A stretch of 64,000 nucleotides of DNA from Pseudomonas frederiksbergensis (GCF_003732665.1 NZ_MOBP01000010.1:77559-141558); one strand, 5' to 3'. Counted from the first letter of the stretch, positions 48,535-58,635 are shown. The notes: generated from the letters alone by a model not told the origin. Translations and numbers: made by a program.

Positions 48535-49962
48535 TCAGGGCAGAGGTTGGAGGCTGGTTTTGATGGTAGTGACCACACGGTTACGGCCTTCGTGTTTAGC
48601 GTGATATAGACGTTGATCGGCTGTACGTAGAATTGCCTCGATGGTGTCGCCGTCGCGGCCAAATTGCGATACGCCGATGCTCACTGTGACCACGGTTAAC
48701 CGCTGCAGGCCATGAAAAGAATTATTTGCAACGGTGCTTCGCAGACGTTCAGCGATTACGTGCGCGCCTTCAAGTGAAGTCTGAGGTAGCAGTATCATGA
48801 ATTCTTCTCCGCCTACTCGGGCTACGCCGTCATACGGCCGGATGGAATCGAGACATTTCTTCACGAAAATCTTCAGGATGTCATCGCCAACCTGATGCCC
48901 GAAGCGATCGTTGATGGACTTGAAATTATCCAGATCGAGTGCCAACACGGAGAACGGCTCACCGCCGCGCTTGGCCCGGCCGACTTCGACTTCGACCCGC
49001 TCCATAAACCTACGCCGATTATCAGCGCCAGTCAGTGGATCGGTCGCCGCAAGGTGCCCTAGTTCTTGATTGGTGCGCTGGAGCTCCTGCAGGGCGCTCT
49101 CGGTATACGCCATCGCTTCGGCAAGACGCGCCATCAACTCCTCTTGGCTGTAAATCTTCGAGAACGACTGCGTGGTGAGGAACGCTTGCACTACCCCATA
49201 GCTCAACATGAAGAATCCACCGGCGAAGATCGCATGAGCGAGCCACCACATGTGGTTCCACGGACGGGCAAGGATGAAGGCAAGAGATGACAGCGCGAAC
49301 GCAGCGACCGAGATGACAAAAATCATCATCAACGGCGAACGGATACGACGCAGCAGGAGTATTGCCACGGTCAAAGTGGAAAGAACGAGGGCACCACCTT
49401 CCATCGAGAGGCGCACCGCAAGGTTACCGGCGATCGGCGAATTTGCGACGTACGCGACTGCCACGTCAACCAAGAGGAACAGTCCTATCCAGGTCAGCCA
49501 CGGGCGGGGCTTCATTCGTTGGTCCGCAGCATCAGGTGGGCGGTGGTACGACAGCATTCCGACTAACAGCAGAGTCGCCATGACCAGTCGAGAGGCCGGA
49601 CCATAAAGCAGGAAGAGCCAGATATTGTGGTGTGCGAGCCCGGTGAACACACCATGTAACGCGTAGATCAGCACAAAACCGAGAAAGCCAAGCGTCATCC
49701 AGCGCAGCAGCGGGTCTCCCGATGACTGATAGCACCGCCATGTTACATACGTCACAAACAACCCTTCCAAGGTGGCTGCCGTTATTGCAATGATATGGAA
49801 CAGGTGGTTCTCGAATATAAGGGTGGGGTCTTGAAAGAAGTATAAGTAGCCAATCAAAAAGGCCGGAACAAACGCAAATCCGACGAGCAGCAAGTAAGCG
49901 TAAACCTTGACTATGACGCGAACGGCTTCAGGTGGCTTGCCGCTGGCGATGAGATTGCTCAT
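48535..49962 (-). CDS. Membrane diguanylate cyclase
   Basis: A 475-residue protein. About seven N-terminal transmembrane helices (residues ~15-275, a MASE/7TM-like sensor), a coiled linker (MARLAEAMAYTESALQELQR) and a GGDEF domain (about 305-475). The active motif is GGEEF, LDLDNFKSINDRFGHQVGD is canonical, and the inhibitory I-site RPYD sits exactly five residues before GGEEF. The enzyme should make c-di-GMP and be product-inhibited. Start ATG 49962 is chosen (GGAGGG upstream), not 49986. Confidence 0.93.
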   Translation of the reverse strand: MSNLIASGKPPEAVRVIVKVYAYLLLVGFAFVPAFLIGYLYFFQDPTLIFENHLFHIIAITAATLEGLFVTYVTWRCYQSSGDPLLRWMTLGFLGFVLIYALHGVFTGLAHHNIWLFLLYGPASRLVMATLLLVGMLSYHRPPDAADQRMKPRPWLTWIGLFLLVDVAVAYVANSPIAGNLAVRLSMEGGALVLSTLTVAILLLRRIRSPLMMIFVISVAAFALSSLAFILARPWNHMWWLAHAIFAGGFFMLSYGVVQAFLTTQSFSKIYSQEELMARLAEAMAYTESALQELQRTNQELGHLAATDPLTGADNRRRFMERVEVEVGRAKRGGEPFSVLALDLDNFKSINDRFGHQVGDDILKIFVKKCLDSIRPYDGVARVGGEEFMILLPQTSLEGAHVIAERLRSTVANNSFHGLQRLTVVTVSIGVSQFGRDGDTIEAILRTADQRLYHAKHEGRNRVVTTIKTSLQPLP

Positions 49963-50567
49963 GGTTCCCTCCAAGTTCAAATCCATTCAACACCGGTCCG
50001 GTGTTGGCTCCAAAGCCCCCTACATGCCAACGGTCCCTCGCATCATCACGCAGATATGGGATGGAACCGATCTATGGCATCTCAATTTTAGACTCCCTAC
50101 CAATTTCTGCTGCAGAAGCAGGTAAAAATGTTCACGCTAGCGCAACAAACTAATAACGAATGTCTCGTTATTCTCATCGGCCAAGGGTTAGCTGTCCTTT
50201 CTAAAAATCAGGTGGACACCATGGCTGGACTGGCGGAGTTAGCTAGATGACTTAGCAGGACGCATACAGGTAACGGCCCCAGTCTCGCTAGACATAGGTA
50301 GATGTCTGATGGGGGGCAGCTTTGGGCTGTGGATTTCGGTCAGTCGTGGGAGCCAGGAATTGGCCGATCTCCCCCGCCCGTGAAAGGCAGCAATGCGTTG
50401 ATTGTTGTCCTTCGAGACGGGCAGCAATCAACCCAAAGCGGTCAGTCGTCGATCGCATTATGCGGCGAACCCAGTGGTAGAGCTGAATGAATCACCTTGG
50501 TTCACCTTTAGGTTAAGAGCCTTCATGATCGTACGGTAATAGACGCTCCTAAACAGAGCGAATCTCT
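49963..50567. other. 605-base spacer with dispersed-element pieces
   Basis: No supportable gene. Contains GAATTGGCCGATCTCCCC near 50355 and, in opposite orientation, CAGCAATCAACCCAAAGCGG near 50424, i.e. a member of the dispersed inverted-repeat element. It probably contains the diguanylate cyclase promoter. Confidence 0.45.
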
Positions 50568-53500
50568 TTATTCAAAACTTTCTTCCTTATCTCGATCCCG
50601 GACCTGTTCGTTTTCAATCCAAAGGTCGAGATCAGGAAGCAACCCAGCAATCCAGTGGCGCACCTCCGCATGTGGACTTACTTGAAACCTGAGCACCTGC
50701 GACCGGCGCTGAATCAATACATTGGCTAGAGACCCCATCCAGCTTCGCGGATGCAAACGTGTCCAGTAGTCTCCGAGAAAGGCGTGTTTATCTGGAGCAG
50801 CCTCCAATAACTCCAAGAAAACCGGGTCAAAGTCATCACTTTCTTCGCCGTGTTTACGCTTGAACATCGGGATGGCTTGACCTAGCAGCGGATACCTCAA
50901 TGTGGGATCAAAATTTGCCCACTTATTAAGGAGCACCGGATCGATTTTCTCAACTGGAGTATCAAAACTAAAATGCATTTCAAACAGATTGGTTGTTCCT
51001 GCCGTCACCCCATGGAGTAGGAACTCGTCCAACGCGATGAAGGTCTGAGTCTTGAACAACCCTTCGAGGACGTAGTTCACATCGTAGGGAGAGGCTTGAT
51101 ACGACTTAATGGCCGCACTCAGATGATCACAAACGTCGCGCGCGGTATCTTCACCTTCAATGCCAGCACAGCATATGCTCACTACTGTGTGCATACCGTA
51201 ATCGCGGAGTTGTCCTTTTTTACTGAAATCAGTGCGGCGTAGAAGATTCCGACCGGTCTCAATCAGTGAGTGATTCCATTGCTGACCAGCCTCTCTGTCT
51301 CGAAAGAAGTGCATATGTAGGATGTCGAGCGCAATTTCTACGCCGTCTGACAATTGCGCAATATCAAGCAGGAGCGAACTTAGCTCCTCGGGCGGCGAGT
51401 CACCGACAGCGCCATTGGCAATACTGTTGAGGTCCACTGCACGGAGTACGCCCTTACCAATTGCTCGCCGCAACCGATCAATACCGGCTTTATCAATTCC
51501 AACGCGTGCCTGGAGATAGGGCAGGCTCGGCGCAAGATTGCGATCGTCGATAGCTGATTCCAGCGCCCGTAATGTGAACGTCGCATCCCGCTGATGTGCT
51601 TGGTAGATGAAACCACCGAGCACTGTTGCATTTCGCATATTTGGAGCGATTTGCGCAAATTCACCAACTATTTCGTGCCACATTTGCAATAGATCAGCAG
51701 CCCCTTCCGCAAGTCCTTCTCCACATTCAAAGGCGCGTTGCTGATTCGACGCGGGTATTAACTCAACGAGAAACCGCTTACGTGTCTCAGAGTCTTGCCC
51801 CAAAAAGCGCCCTACCTCCTTCGCCATCAGCGAAGCCTTCAGCCACGGTTTCATTACATCGTCGTCATCTGGGTCGCCATCAACGATGTCCCAGCCGTTA
51901 TTGGCGCCGCTGAGCACTATGGCGCGTGCCTGATGCAGAAGGTCGGACGGTTTCAACCGTTGAATGATTGTCTCGAGCCTTACCCTGACGGCAGGACGCA
52001 TAGCCTTACCTTCGAAACGAAGCGCAGCTCGAAAGCCAAGCCAACCTTCAATCCAAGGTTTTTCCTTCGCCAACGCTACGGCGGTGTTTTCAAGCATCTC
52101 ATGACAAGCATCGATGGCCCAAAGTTCGCGAACTCTGTGTGCGAGGATTTTAGGCGCGTCATCGATGACTGGTGAAAGCTCAACTACGAGCGCAATTGCG
52201 GCTTTATACCAATCCCAAACATCCTTGTTGACCTTCGGGCACCATCCCCAGTCACGAGGACGGGCTCCGAATTCGAAGGTACTCGATGAAGTGAAGTGGC
52301 CTGTTTTTAGCAGGGCATCAAGCGCGATTGATGCACAACGGCGCTGCTCTCGATCGATTGACATCGCCAATCGCCGGACGGCGTCATATCGCTGGCCTGG
52401 CAATGCCTGTGTCCCTGATAGATGCAAATGAAAAAGCTCGGCAAACGTATCTCGCGCAGAATTACTCTTGTTACCTTCGGACTCGATAGCTACAAAGCGA
52501 GCAAGCAACATAGCTGCGCGCTCGAAAACTTGGGGATCGTAACCAAGCATCTTGATTAGACGGACCCACTGCCAGCGATCTGTAGAGTTAGGTGCCAGTA
52601 CAGGTTCGCCTTTGGCGCTATTCAATTCGCGCTCAATTTTCGCGAACACCGCGTCAGGAGCGACAGGGGCAATGTTGGTAAGGATCTCGAGACCTTGTTT
52701 GCCCTGCGAGAAAAGGTCGCCCAGTGGGCCGTCTACGCAGAGCCAGCGAGCGACCGTTGACTGGGCTTCGGTGCTGTCGTGAAGAAAGCCTAACCTCCGT
52801 GAGAGCGACTTCTGCATCCGCGACGTCAGAGATGTGCAAAAACGATCGAGTTCCTGCGGGGGTATTCTTTCCAATGCGGATGTCGCCAGGGAGTTGGCAA
52901 TCGCATGGGGTAATATCGCACGCCACCTGCCACGCGACTGGGCGACTCCGCGACGACCTAACCTGACAAGCGCCGTAAACATGTCATTTGTACTGACTGA
53001 GCGAATGCTTCCAATTTTTGCCAACTCGCCATCGCTCGAAGTGTCCTCACCGTTTAGCGAATAGAAAAGCGAGAGATCCTCCGCCGCAAACAATAGGGTT
53101 TGGTCGGGTGCGTTACGTTGCTGGAAGATTCGCTCAAACAAATCGCGACTCTTTAGCTTACCTAAGGTTTCGCCTTTCCTCAGTGTGTCGGCTATTGCCC
53201 GAGCAACGCGAAAATTACCGTCGCTGAAATCGGCGATCGTGTTCCGGTCGACCTGCGATATATTGGGGAATGACTGTTTTAGCCATTGTGAAACCAGTTC
53301 GGTTGATGCTGATTGCAGACGGAATACTTCGGTCCGTTCAGGCTCATCCTCGCCGACATCGTATTCAATAGTCAGCAGACTCACGCAACTTGTGCTGTCA
53401 GAGCAGATACGTGCGAGTTCGCTGTGTGTGGCTGGATTGCAATTATCTACCACGAGAATCGAGCGTTGGCCTCGCATAACGAGTAGACGCGCCATATCCC

Positions 53501-54416
53501 GAGCTGTCGGATCTGTCTCTACCGAATAATCCGTGTAAACCGCGAGGCTGGGGTCCAGTGGATCTACCCCAACTTGACTCTCGAAAAGGGCCTGTACCAA
53601 TCGCGTCTTGCCGAGTCCCGACAAACCGACCAACCGAATACATTGTCCTGGAGCGTGTAATGCCACGCGAAGCTTGGCAATCCCTTCGCCGATAGTCAGT
53701 TGGAGTCGTTCTCGCGATCTTTCGTCCGTTAGACATGCCTTATCGTCGAAAAGATATATGCCAGATTCGGCGACTGTTGTCCCGACCCAATTTCCGATAC
53801 TGCTCCATCCAGCTAAGCTCATGCCGATCCGTAAACGAACCCAAGCCACGATGCCTGGAAACTCGTTTACCCAGGTGGCCAACCGGTCCCGATCGTAGAA
53901 GTCCGTGTGAAGCTTTTGGGCGTCGATCAGATCACGGAGTTGTTCGCGGATCGCCTGGCGTCGATCCGCCAACGGCTTGTCAGCGACTGACCCTTGTGCG
54001 CTCACTATGATGTAGGAGCCGGATGCCGCAGCAAGCTCGCCAATTACGTGCCGCAGTACGCCGTTTGGACGCATCTCGTTGCGAATCGCGCTGGCGGACA
54101 TATTGGGCTTTTTCACCTGAAAACCAGTGATCGCTCGGGGTACGAAGTCGGGTTTTACAATTGCACTAGGGCACTCAACACGAACATCGAGTCCGCCGTC
54201 CGCGGCATCTTGATTACCACCAGCGGTCACGGACGAAAGTGGGCAACCTTGCGCGCGTAATTCTGATAACGCTAGACGCGCCACGAGAGTGCGCAAATCT
54301 CCGTCACTCAAGTTTGCGATGTCGGTCCCTGTTATTTCGAACATAGCTAGTAACGACGCCCTAGTTAAATCATTAAGGCGATCATAGCTGAGGAAGGAGT
54401 ATTTAGTTTGTTGCAT
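50568..54416 (-). CDS. STAND-type NTPase with N-terminal nuclease-like domain (Avs-like candidate)
   Basis: A 1282-residue protein. Residues ~50-130 look like a PD-(D/E)xK nuclease core: GGNQDAADGGLDVRVE (Asp73, Asp77, Glu81) followed by GFQVKK (Gln100-x-Lys102). A STAND/AAA-like NTPase follows, with Walker A GLSGLGKT (264-271) and Walker B ILVVDNCN (320-327), and winged-helix-like segments to ~550. The remaining ~700 residues are helical, repeat-like (TPR/HEAT-like) without clear consensus. This effector-NTPase-sensor order is that of antiviral Avs/STAND proteins, which recognise phage proteins and trigger the effector. It lies 97 bases after gajB on the same strand. Assignment to a known Avs type is not possible by eye. 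Confidence 0.75.
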   Translation of the reverse strand: MQQTKYSFLSYDRLNDLTRASLLAMFEITGTDIANLSDGDLRTLVARLALSELRAQGCPLSSVTAGGNQDAADGGLDVRVECPSAIVKPDFVPRAITGFQVKKPNMSASAIRNEMRPNGVLRHVIGELAAASGSYIIVSAQGSVADKPLADRRQAIREQLRDLIDAQKLHTDFYDRDRLATWVNEFPGIVAWVRLRIGMSLAGWSSIGNWVGTTVAESGIYLFDDKACLTDERSRERLQLTIGEGIAKLRVALHAPGQCIRLVGLSGLGKTRLVQALFESQVGVDPLDPSLAVYTDYSVETDPTARDMARLLVMRGQRSILVVDNCNPATHSELARICSDSTSCVSLLTIEYDVGEDEPERTEVFRLQSASTELVSQWLKQSFPNISQVDRNTIADFSDGNFRVARAIADTLRKGETLGKLKSRDLFERIFQQRNAPDQTLLFAAEDLSLFYSLNGEDTSSDGELAKIGSIRSVSTNDMFTALVRLGRRGVAQSRGRWRAILPHAIANSLATSALERIPPQELDRFCTSLTSRMQKSLSRRLGFLHDSTEAQSTVARWLCVDGPLGDLFSQGKQGLEILTNIAPVAPDAVFAKIERELNSAKGEPVLAPNSTDRWQWVRLIKMLGYDPQVFERAAMLLARFVAIESEGNKSNSARDTFAELFHLHLSGTQALPGQRYDAVRRLAMSIDREQRRCASIALDALLKTGHFTSSSTFEFGARPRDWGWCPKVNKDVWDWYKAAIALVVELSPVIDDAPKILAHRVRELWAIDACHEMLENTAVALAKEKPWIEGWLGFRAALRFEGKAMRPAVRVRLETIIQRLKPSDLLHQARAIVLSGANNGWDIVDGDPDDDDVMKPWLKASLMAKEVGRFLGQDSETRKRFLVELIPASNQQRAFECGEGLAEGAADLLQMWHEIVGEFAQIAPNMRNATVLGGFIYQAHQRDATFTLRALESAIDDRNLAPSLPYLQARVGIDKAGIDRLRRAIGKGVLRAVDLNSIANGAVGDSPPEELSSLLLDIAQLSDGVEIALDILHMHFFRDREAGQQWNHSLIETGRNLLRRTDFSKKGQLRDYGMHTVVSICCAGIEGEDTARDVCDHLSAAIKSYQASPYDVNYVLEGLFKTQTFIALDEFLLHGVTAGTTNLFEMHFSFDTPVEKIDPVLLNKWANFDPTLRYPLLGQAIPMFKRKHGEESDDFDPVFLELLEAAPDKHAFLGDYWTRLHPRSWMGSLANVLIQRRSQVLRFQVSPHAEVRHWIAGLLPDLDLWIENEQVRDRDKEESFE

Positions 54417-54513
54417 GGAGTGGGTCAGCAGTCTAATGCTGCTATGGCCCAGACCGGATCAAGTGCTAATGACTGCTAATGGGCGATTGATGCCATTCAT
54501 TACCTACAGCGGC

Positions 54514-56295
54514 CTAGTCGAGGTCATAAGCAAATACGCACGCAATGAGTGGTTCGGTAGGTGTATAAACCCCATAGCGTCCTCTGGGGCGACCCACTTC
54601 CGACATCAAGTGGAGATGCTTGCGAGCGCGGGAGCCTAAAACGTACAAAAGCTTGCTCGCCGCAACATCTGCATCCGGCTCATTGAAGTGGGGCACCATA
54701 CCCTGTAGTAGTCCGAAGGCAATGACAACGTCGAACTCGGCGCCCTTGACTCCGTGTATAGTCGAAACTGTTATGCCGGTTCGCTCACGGAACACCTTCT
54801 TGAAGAATGACACATCATTGATATAGCTAGCCCCGGCTTTCTGAAGCCTTTCGATTCTGGACGCAGAGCTGTCAAAGAAGGCCTCGCGGTGTTCCGTAAG
54901 CGGTGGAAAGCTTTCGATGGATATGGAAAGCCGTTCAAACAACGCGGTGAAGGCTTTATCCAGATAGCTGAGGCCGTCCGTTTCCATGAGCGAAATTGCG
55001 TTGCACTCCCTGAGTAGCAGTCGTTGAGTCAGGCGCGAAGTGTCAATACCGAAATCACCGAGATCTTTGATCACATCGTTAGCCCAACGCATACGACGAA
55101 TCAGAAGTCTCGGTGAGGACTCCGTCAGTAGGATTTTCGATACCTTGAACCAGAAGTTGTCATAGTCGTTGCTGAAAGGAACAAGGCCGGGGCCATCGAA
55201 CTGACAGTGGGGTAGCATCGCCACCAGCTTACGGGTCGTGGATGCCAGCAGTATCCACCACGGGGCGAGCACGCAAATCTCCTCGGGTGCATGACCAGCT
55301 GCAAGACTTACCTGAATCAGCCGAACCAATTCATCATGTACGTCGGTATGAGCAATGTAATGGTTGTAGGTTACTAGGCTAGGGAACGCTGCATTGTTGC
55401 CTGCGCTTTTGATGTTCGTCGCATGGACGTTAAAGTTTGAGAAATAGCTGATTATTCTCTCGCTGGACCGATAATTCCGACTGAGCTCCATCTCTTTGAT
55501 GGGTATGCCTGCCTGGGCGCGGAAGTCGGCCACCGGCATAGCGTAGCCGCCAAGCGATCCATAGATCGCTTGGTTCGGATCTCCAACGATGAAGGTATTT
55601 GTTCGTCCGCCGCCAGCGCGCAGAATAGAAATTAGTAGGCTGTACTGAATCTGTTTCGTGTCCTGATACTCATCCATTAGAACGTGGGAAAACACCCGCG
55701 ATAGCAGTACCGCAATATGCTTTTTATCCCGCATGAGGGCATGGGCGTGCCACAAAATTAGTTCGAAATCGATCTTTCGACTCGCTGCAAGCTCGCCAAA
55801 ATACTCCCCTAGGATTTTGTGAATCGCATCGTGCTTCCGAGTGTCGGGACATGCAAGGAGGTAGCCGGTTTCGTTTACAAAGTAGTCGCAATCCCAGTGG
55901 GTGACTCCTCGATGAGGTGCGCAGAGTCGCTCCAGCATAAGCTCCCGATCGTGCATATCGATTACACGGTAACCATGCGCAAGCTCAGGGCAATAAATAC
56001 CGTAAGGCTTGATGACCCATTCAAGGCAAAAGGAATGGATCGTGCCAATCCACAGCCCCGACGTATCTACACCGAGATTCTCTATGCGCTCCTGGATCTC
56101 ATCGGCGGCCCGATGCGTATAGGTAATGGCAGCGACAATACGTTTGTCGGTGCGACGGGATAACTCATAGGCAATCTTGTAGGTCAGAGTGCGCGTTTTC
56201 CCACTGCCAGGGCACGCGATAAGAAAGACGCTCGATGCTTCCTCAACGGCCGCAGCCTGCTCAAGATTAAGATCCCTAGGGTCCCAAGCGAACAT
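54514..56295 (-). CDS. gajB: UvrD/Rep-like helicase (GajB-like)
   Basis: A 593-residue superfamily 1A helicase. Motif I ACPGSGKTRT (Lys33), Ia AITYTHRAADEIQ, II LMDEYQDT (208-212), III FIVGDPNQAIYGSLGG, IV LSRNYRSSERII, V VSTIHGVKGAEFD and VI YVLGSRARKHLHL are all intact. ATG 56293-56295 shares one base with the stop of the OLD nuclease (TAATG). OLD plus UvrD-like in this order is the Gabija anti-phage system, where the helicase joins the nuclease in a supramolecular complex that cuts phage DNA when nucleotides are depleted. Slightly larger than the ~494 residues of the founding GajB. Confidence 0.85.
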   Translation of the reverse strand: MFAWDPRDLNLEQAAAVEEASSVFLIACPGSGKTRTLTYKIAYELSRRTDKRIVAAITYTHRAADEIQERIENLGVDTSGLWIGTIHSFCLEWVIKPYGIYCPELAHGYRVIDMHDRELMLERLCAPHRGVTHWDCDYFVNETGYLLACPDTRKHDAIHKILGEYFGELAASRKIDFELILWHAHALMRDKKHIAVLLSRVFSHVLMDEYQDTKQIQYSLLISILRAGGGRTNTFIVGDPNQAIYGSLGGYAMPVADFRAQAGIPIKEMELSRNYRSSERIISYFSNFNVHATNIKSAGNNAAFPSLVTYNHYIAHTDVHDELVRLIQVSLAAGHAPEEICVLAPWWILLASTTRKLVAMLPHCQFDGPGLVPFSNDYDNFWFKVSKILLTESSPRLLIRRMRWANDVIKDLGDFGIDTSRLTQRLLLRECNAISLMETDGLSYLDKAFTALFERLSISIESFPPLTEHREAFFDSSASRIERLQKAGASYINDVSFFKKVFRERTGITVSTIHGVKGAEFDVVIAFGLLQGMVPHFNEPDADVAASKLLYVLGSRARKHLHLMSEVGRPRGRYGVYTPTEPLIACVFAYDLD

Positions 56296-58433
56296 TATGT
56301 AATCTCCGCCAGGAACGAATTGATCACGTCCCCCCGTAACATCAATTCGACTGCTGCTTTGAGGGACTGGAGACTGATTTCTTCTCGTTGGAAGCGCTCA
56401 ATATCCAACCGTAACGCGGAATGGAAAGGAGTGGCTAAAGACTTAGATCCGAACCGACTCTCCGCCCGGTGCTGAATGATTCGGGAAAGCAAAGTTCGGG
56501 AGAAGTGACCGTGTGCAAAATGAATGGCTTGCTGAATGTAGTCGGGGATCATTACATCATGAGTGAGCTCGTTAGCGAGCAAAATGGCGAACCATCCCTT
56601 TCCTTCCTGTTGAGCCATCATCAGTGTTCGGCGCCCCATTTGGTCCAGTTGACCTGACCGAAGCTCATTGACCGAAGTATCAATTGTCGCTGCGTCTTTG
56701 TAGATTCTCGAGACGGTTTGAACAACTGATTCTTGGTTCCCCGCTACGACAAAGTCGACCTCAAAGGTATGTGTCGCGTAGAAGGTAGCGAGCCACTGGT
56801 TTCCAGCAACAAAACTATCTAGATCTGCCTTGCGCTCTTGGCCAGATTTCTGTGAGCCGGCCGCCTTGCCTTTTCTCGCTACAATAGCGGGCATATCCGT
56901 GAGTAATGGCGTGATGTCGAAGAAGGCGCTATCGAGGTCAGTAATGATGGCGCAGCGCTTTCGGATACGCAGGTTGTGGAACAGAACTGCTACGTTTTTG
57001 AAGCCAGTACTACGGATATTGATGACGCTGATGCCAAGCTCGTCGACGCTTAAGCCGAGCATTTTTTTGACGAGAATCGGGATTAGGATTTCCTCCACAT
57101 CACCTTCAACCAGTATCACGCTCTTGGCAAAGAGAAGATTGCTACGCACCGCGTCGAGGTATCGTTGGATGCTCGTTACCTGGGAAGGCTCAAGGCCGGC
57201 AGCCGGCTGGTAGGCCTCGCAGAATGGGCCGTGTCGTCCCAGAATGTTGACGTTACTTACGTTGCTCACCTCTGAGATGTGGGTCGAATGCGTGGTGTAG
57301 ATGATTTGCGCGTCGCTGTAAGCGATGCGATCGAACAAGGTCTTTTGGATGTGGGTGTGAATGTGTGCTTCCGGCTCCTCGATCAGGAGAAAATTAGCGA
57401 TGGAAAGCTTTTCGCGCTGGTACTTGAATTCAAGCAGCTTGAGTGTGAGGAAGATCAGGTTCGCCCCGCCAAGACTCAGCTCATGAATCGCCCCCTCGTA
57501 CCCTTCCTCTGACTCGCCAACGAAAAGCCGCAGCGACTGAAAGAGCTTCTCAGCCTCCTCAGGTAAGTCAGATTTGATTGAGAGCGAAGCAGGTGAGTAG
57601 GTTTCACCAGCAGCGTCCTTGATCGTCTCGCGAATGTGATTACGCACAGACTGCACATCCTCAAGTTCCTCAATGGATGCGTTAAGGTCGCGAACCATCT
57701 GTGTAATGGGCTGCATTGTTGCTGGGTTGATCTCGCCGCTTCTACTTTTGAGCAGCGTGAACAATGGGTTCGTTCTGTTGTTATGGAACTCTGAAACTAC
57801 ATCGCGCAGTGCTTGAATGAAGGTCAGCGAAACTTCTTTCGTGACAGAAAGAAAGCCAGGCACCTTTGACCCGATTTCCGGGAATTCTGTCTCTGATTTG
57901 AAATAACACGACTTGAAGTCGCCAACGATCGATTCGTAAACTGCGGGGTTGCTGAAGTCGGCGCTGCTCCGCCCTGTGAAAATTGTCTCGTAGTCATCGA
58001 TCGTAATTACGCTGCGGATTTCCGCTAGCGTGTCATAGTCAAAGAGATCGAGCGCAGCTAGCTTCAATCGGATCTCTTTCTTAGGTCGGAAGATGAGGTT
58101 GTAGGTAGCCTTTGCGAGCGGCGCATCTTCAAGCGTGGCCGTACCATGGAGGAATAGCGCCTGCACAGATTCATCTGTACTGATCTCCTCGAACTCCATA
58201 CTGATGATAATCCAGTGGCCTTGCCATTGATCGAGCGCCCTGCTGAAGTCAGATTCCTCCAAGCGGTAGGCAGCACGAACCATGGTGTCATCTAGCAGAA
58301 GCCGAATCGCGCGAAGTATGTTCGACTTCCCAGAACCATTCTCGCCAATGATCGTGTTCACCCCTCTCTGAAATTGGAGAGTTGTGTTCTTGAAGTTCCG
58401 GTAATTGACGAGGGTCAGTTTGGAAATATGCAT
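56295..58433 (-). CDS. gajA: OLD-family ATPase/TOPRIM nuclease (GajA-like)
   Basis: A 712-residue OLD endonuclease. The N-terminal ABC-type ATPase has Walker A GENGSGKS (30-37), signature LSLGGANL (319-326), Walker B FLLIEEPEAH (348-357) and His-loop THSTH. The TOPRIM nuclease has VEGDVEE (Glu443) and TDLDSA (Asp499, Asp501), all metal ligands kept. Founding GajA is ~578 residues, so the C-terminal ~150 are an extension. First gene of a minus-strand operon with gajB and, probably, the STAND gene. Other systems with OLD proteins (PARIS, some retrons) lack a UvrD partner, so Gabija is the best fit. Confidence 0.87.
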   Translation of the reverse strand: MHISKLTLVNYRNFKNTTLQFQRGVNTIIGENGSGKSNILRAIRLLLDDTMVRAAYRLEESDFSRALDQWQGHWIIISMEFEEISTDESVQALFLHGTATLEDAPLAKATYNLIFRPKKEIRLKLAALDLFDYDTLAEIRSVITIDDYETIFTGRSSADFSNPAVYESIVGDFKSCYFKSETEFPEIGSKVPGFLSVTKEVSLTFIQALRDVVSEFHNNRTNPLFTLLKSRSGEINPATMQPITQMVRDLNASIEELEDVQSVRNHIRETIKDAAGETYSPASLSIKSDLPEEAEKLFQSLRLFVGESEEGYEGAIHELSLGGANLIFLTLKLLEFKYQREKLSIANFLLIEEPEAHIHTHIQKTLFDRIAYSDAQIIYTTHSTHISEVSNVSNVNILGRHGPFCEAYQPAAGLEPSQVTSIQRYLDAVRSNLLFAKSVILVEGDVEEILIPILVKKMLGLSVDELGISVINIRSTGFKNVAVLFHNLRIRKRCAIITDLDSAFFDITPLLTDMPAIVARKGKAAGSQKSGQERKADLDSFVAGNQWLATFYATHTFEVDFVVAGNQESVVQTVSRIYKDAATIDTSVNELRSGQLDQMGRRTLMMAQQEGKGWFAILLANELTHDVMIPDYIQQAIHFAHGHFSRTLLSRIIQHRAESRFGSKSLATPFHSALRLDIERFQREEISLQSLKAAVELMLRGDVINSFLAEIT

Positions 58434-58635
58434 GCTTCTCCGGCCCGCCGCTCCCTGAGCAGCCCTAGTTGTTTGGAAGCAATCGTTACGCGGTCCCTAT
58501 ACCTTCCGCTCAAGATGCGAAGCGGTTTCTTCGATCTTGAGGCCAAAAGCGATTCGCCCGTGCTAATAATTAACTCTGCTTGTGGCCTTGCTCGCTCGAG
58601 TTTCGCGGCCTGTTTGAATCGTCCCAGTTTAGTAG
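58434..58635. other. Leader of the defence operon
   Basis: Region upstream of gajA. No gene. No confident promoter boxes, although AT-rich TAATAATTAA at about 58564-58573 is the best candidate for a -10 area on either strand. Confidence 0.35.

Noticed and set aside
56295..58433. PARIS or retron assignment for the OLD nuclease
   Set aside because: Neither a reverse transcriptase/ncRNA nor an AriB-like TOPRIM partner is next to it, whereas a UvrD-like helicase overlaps it.
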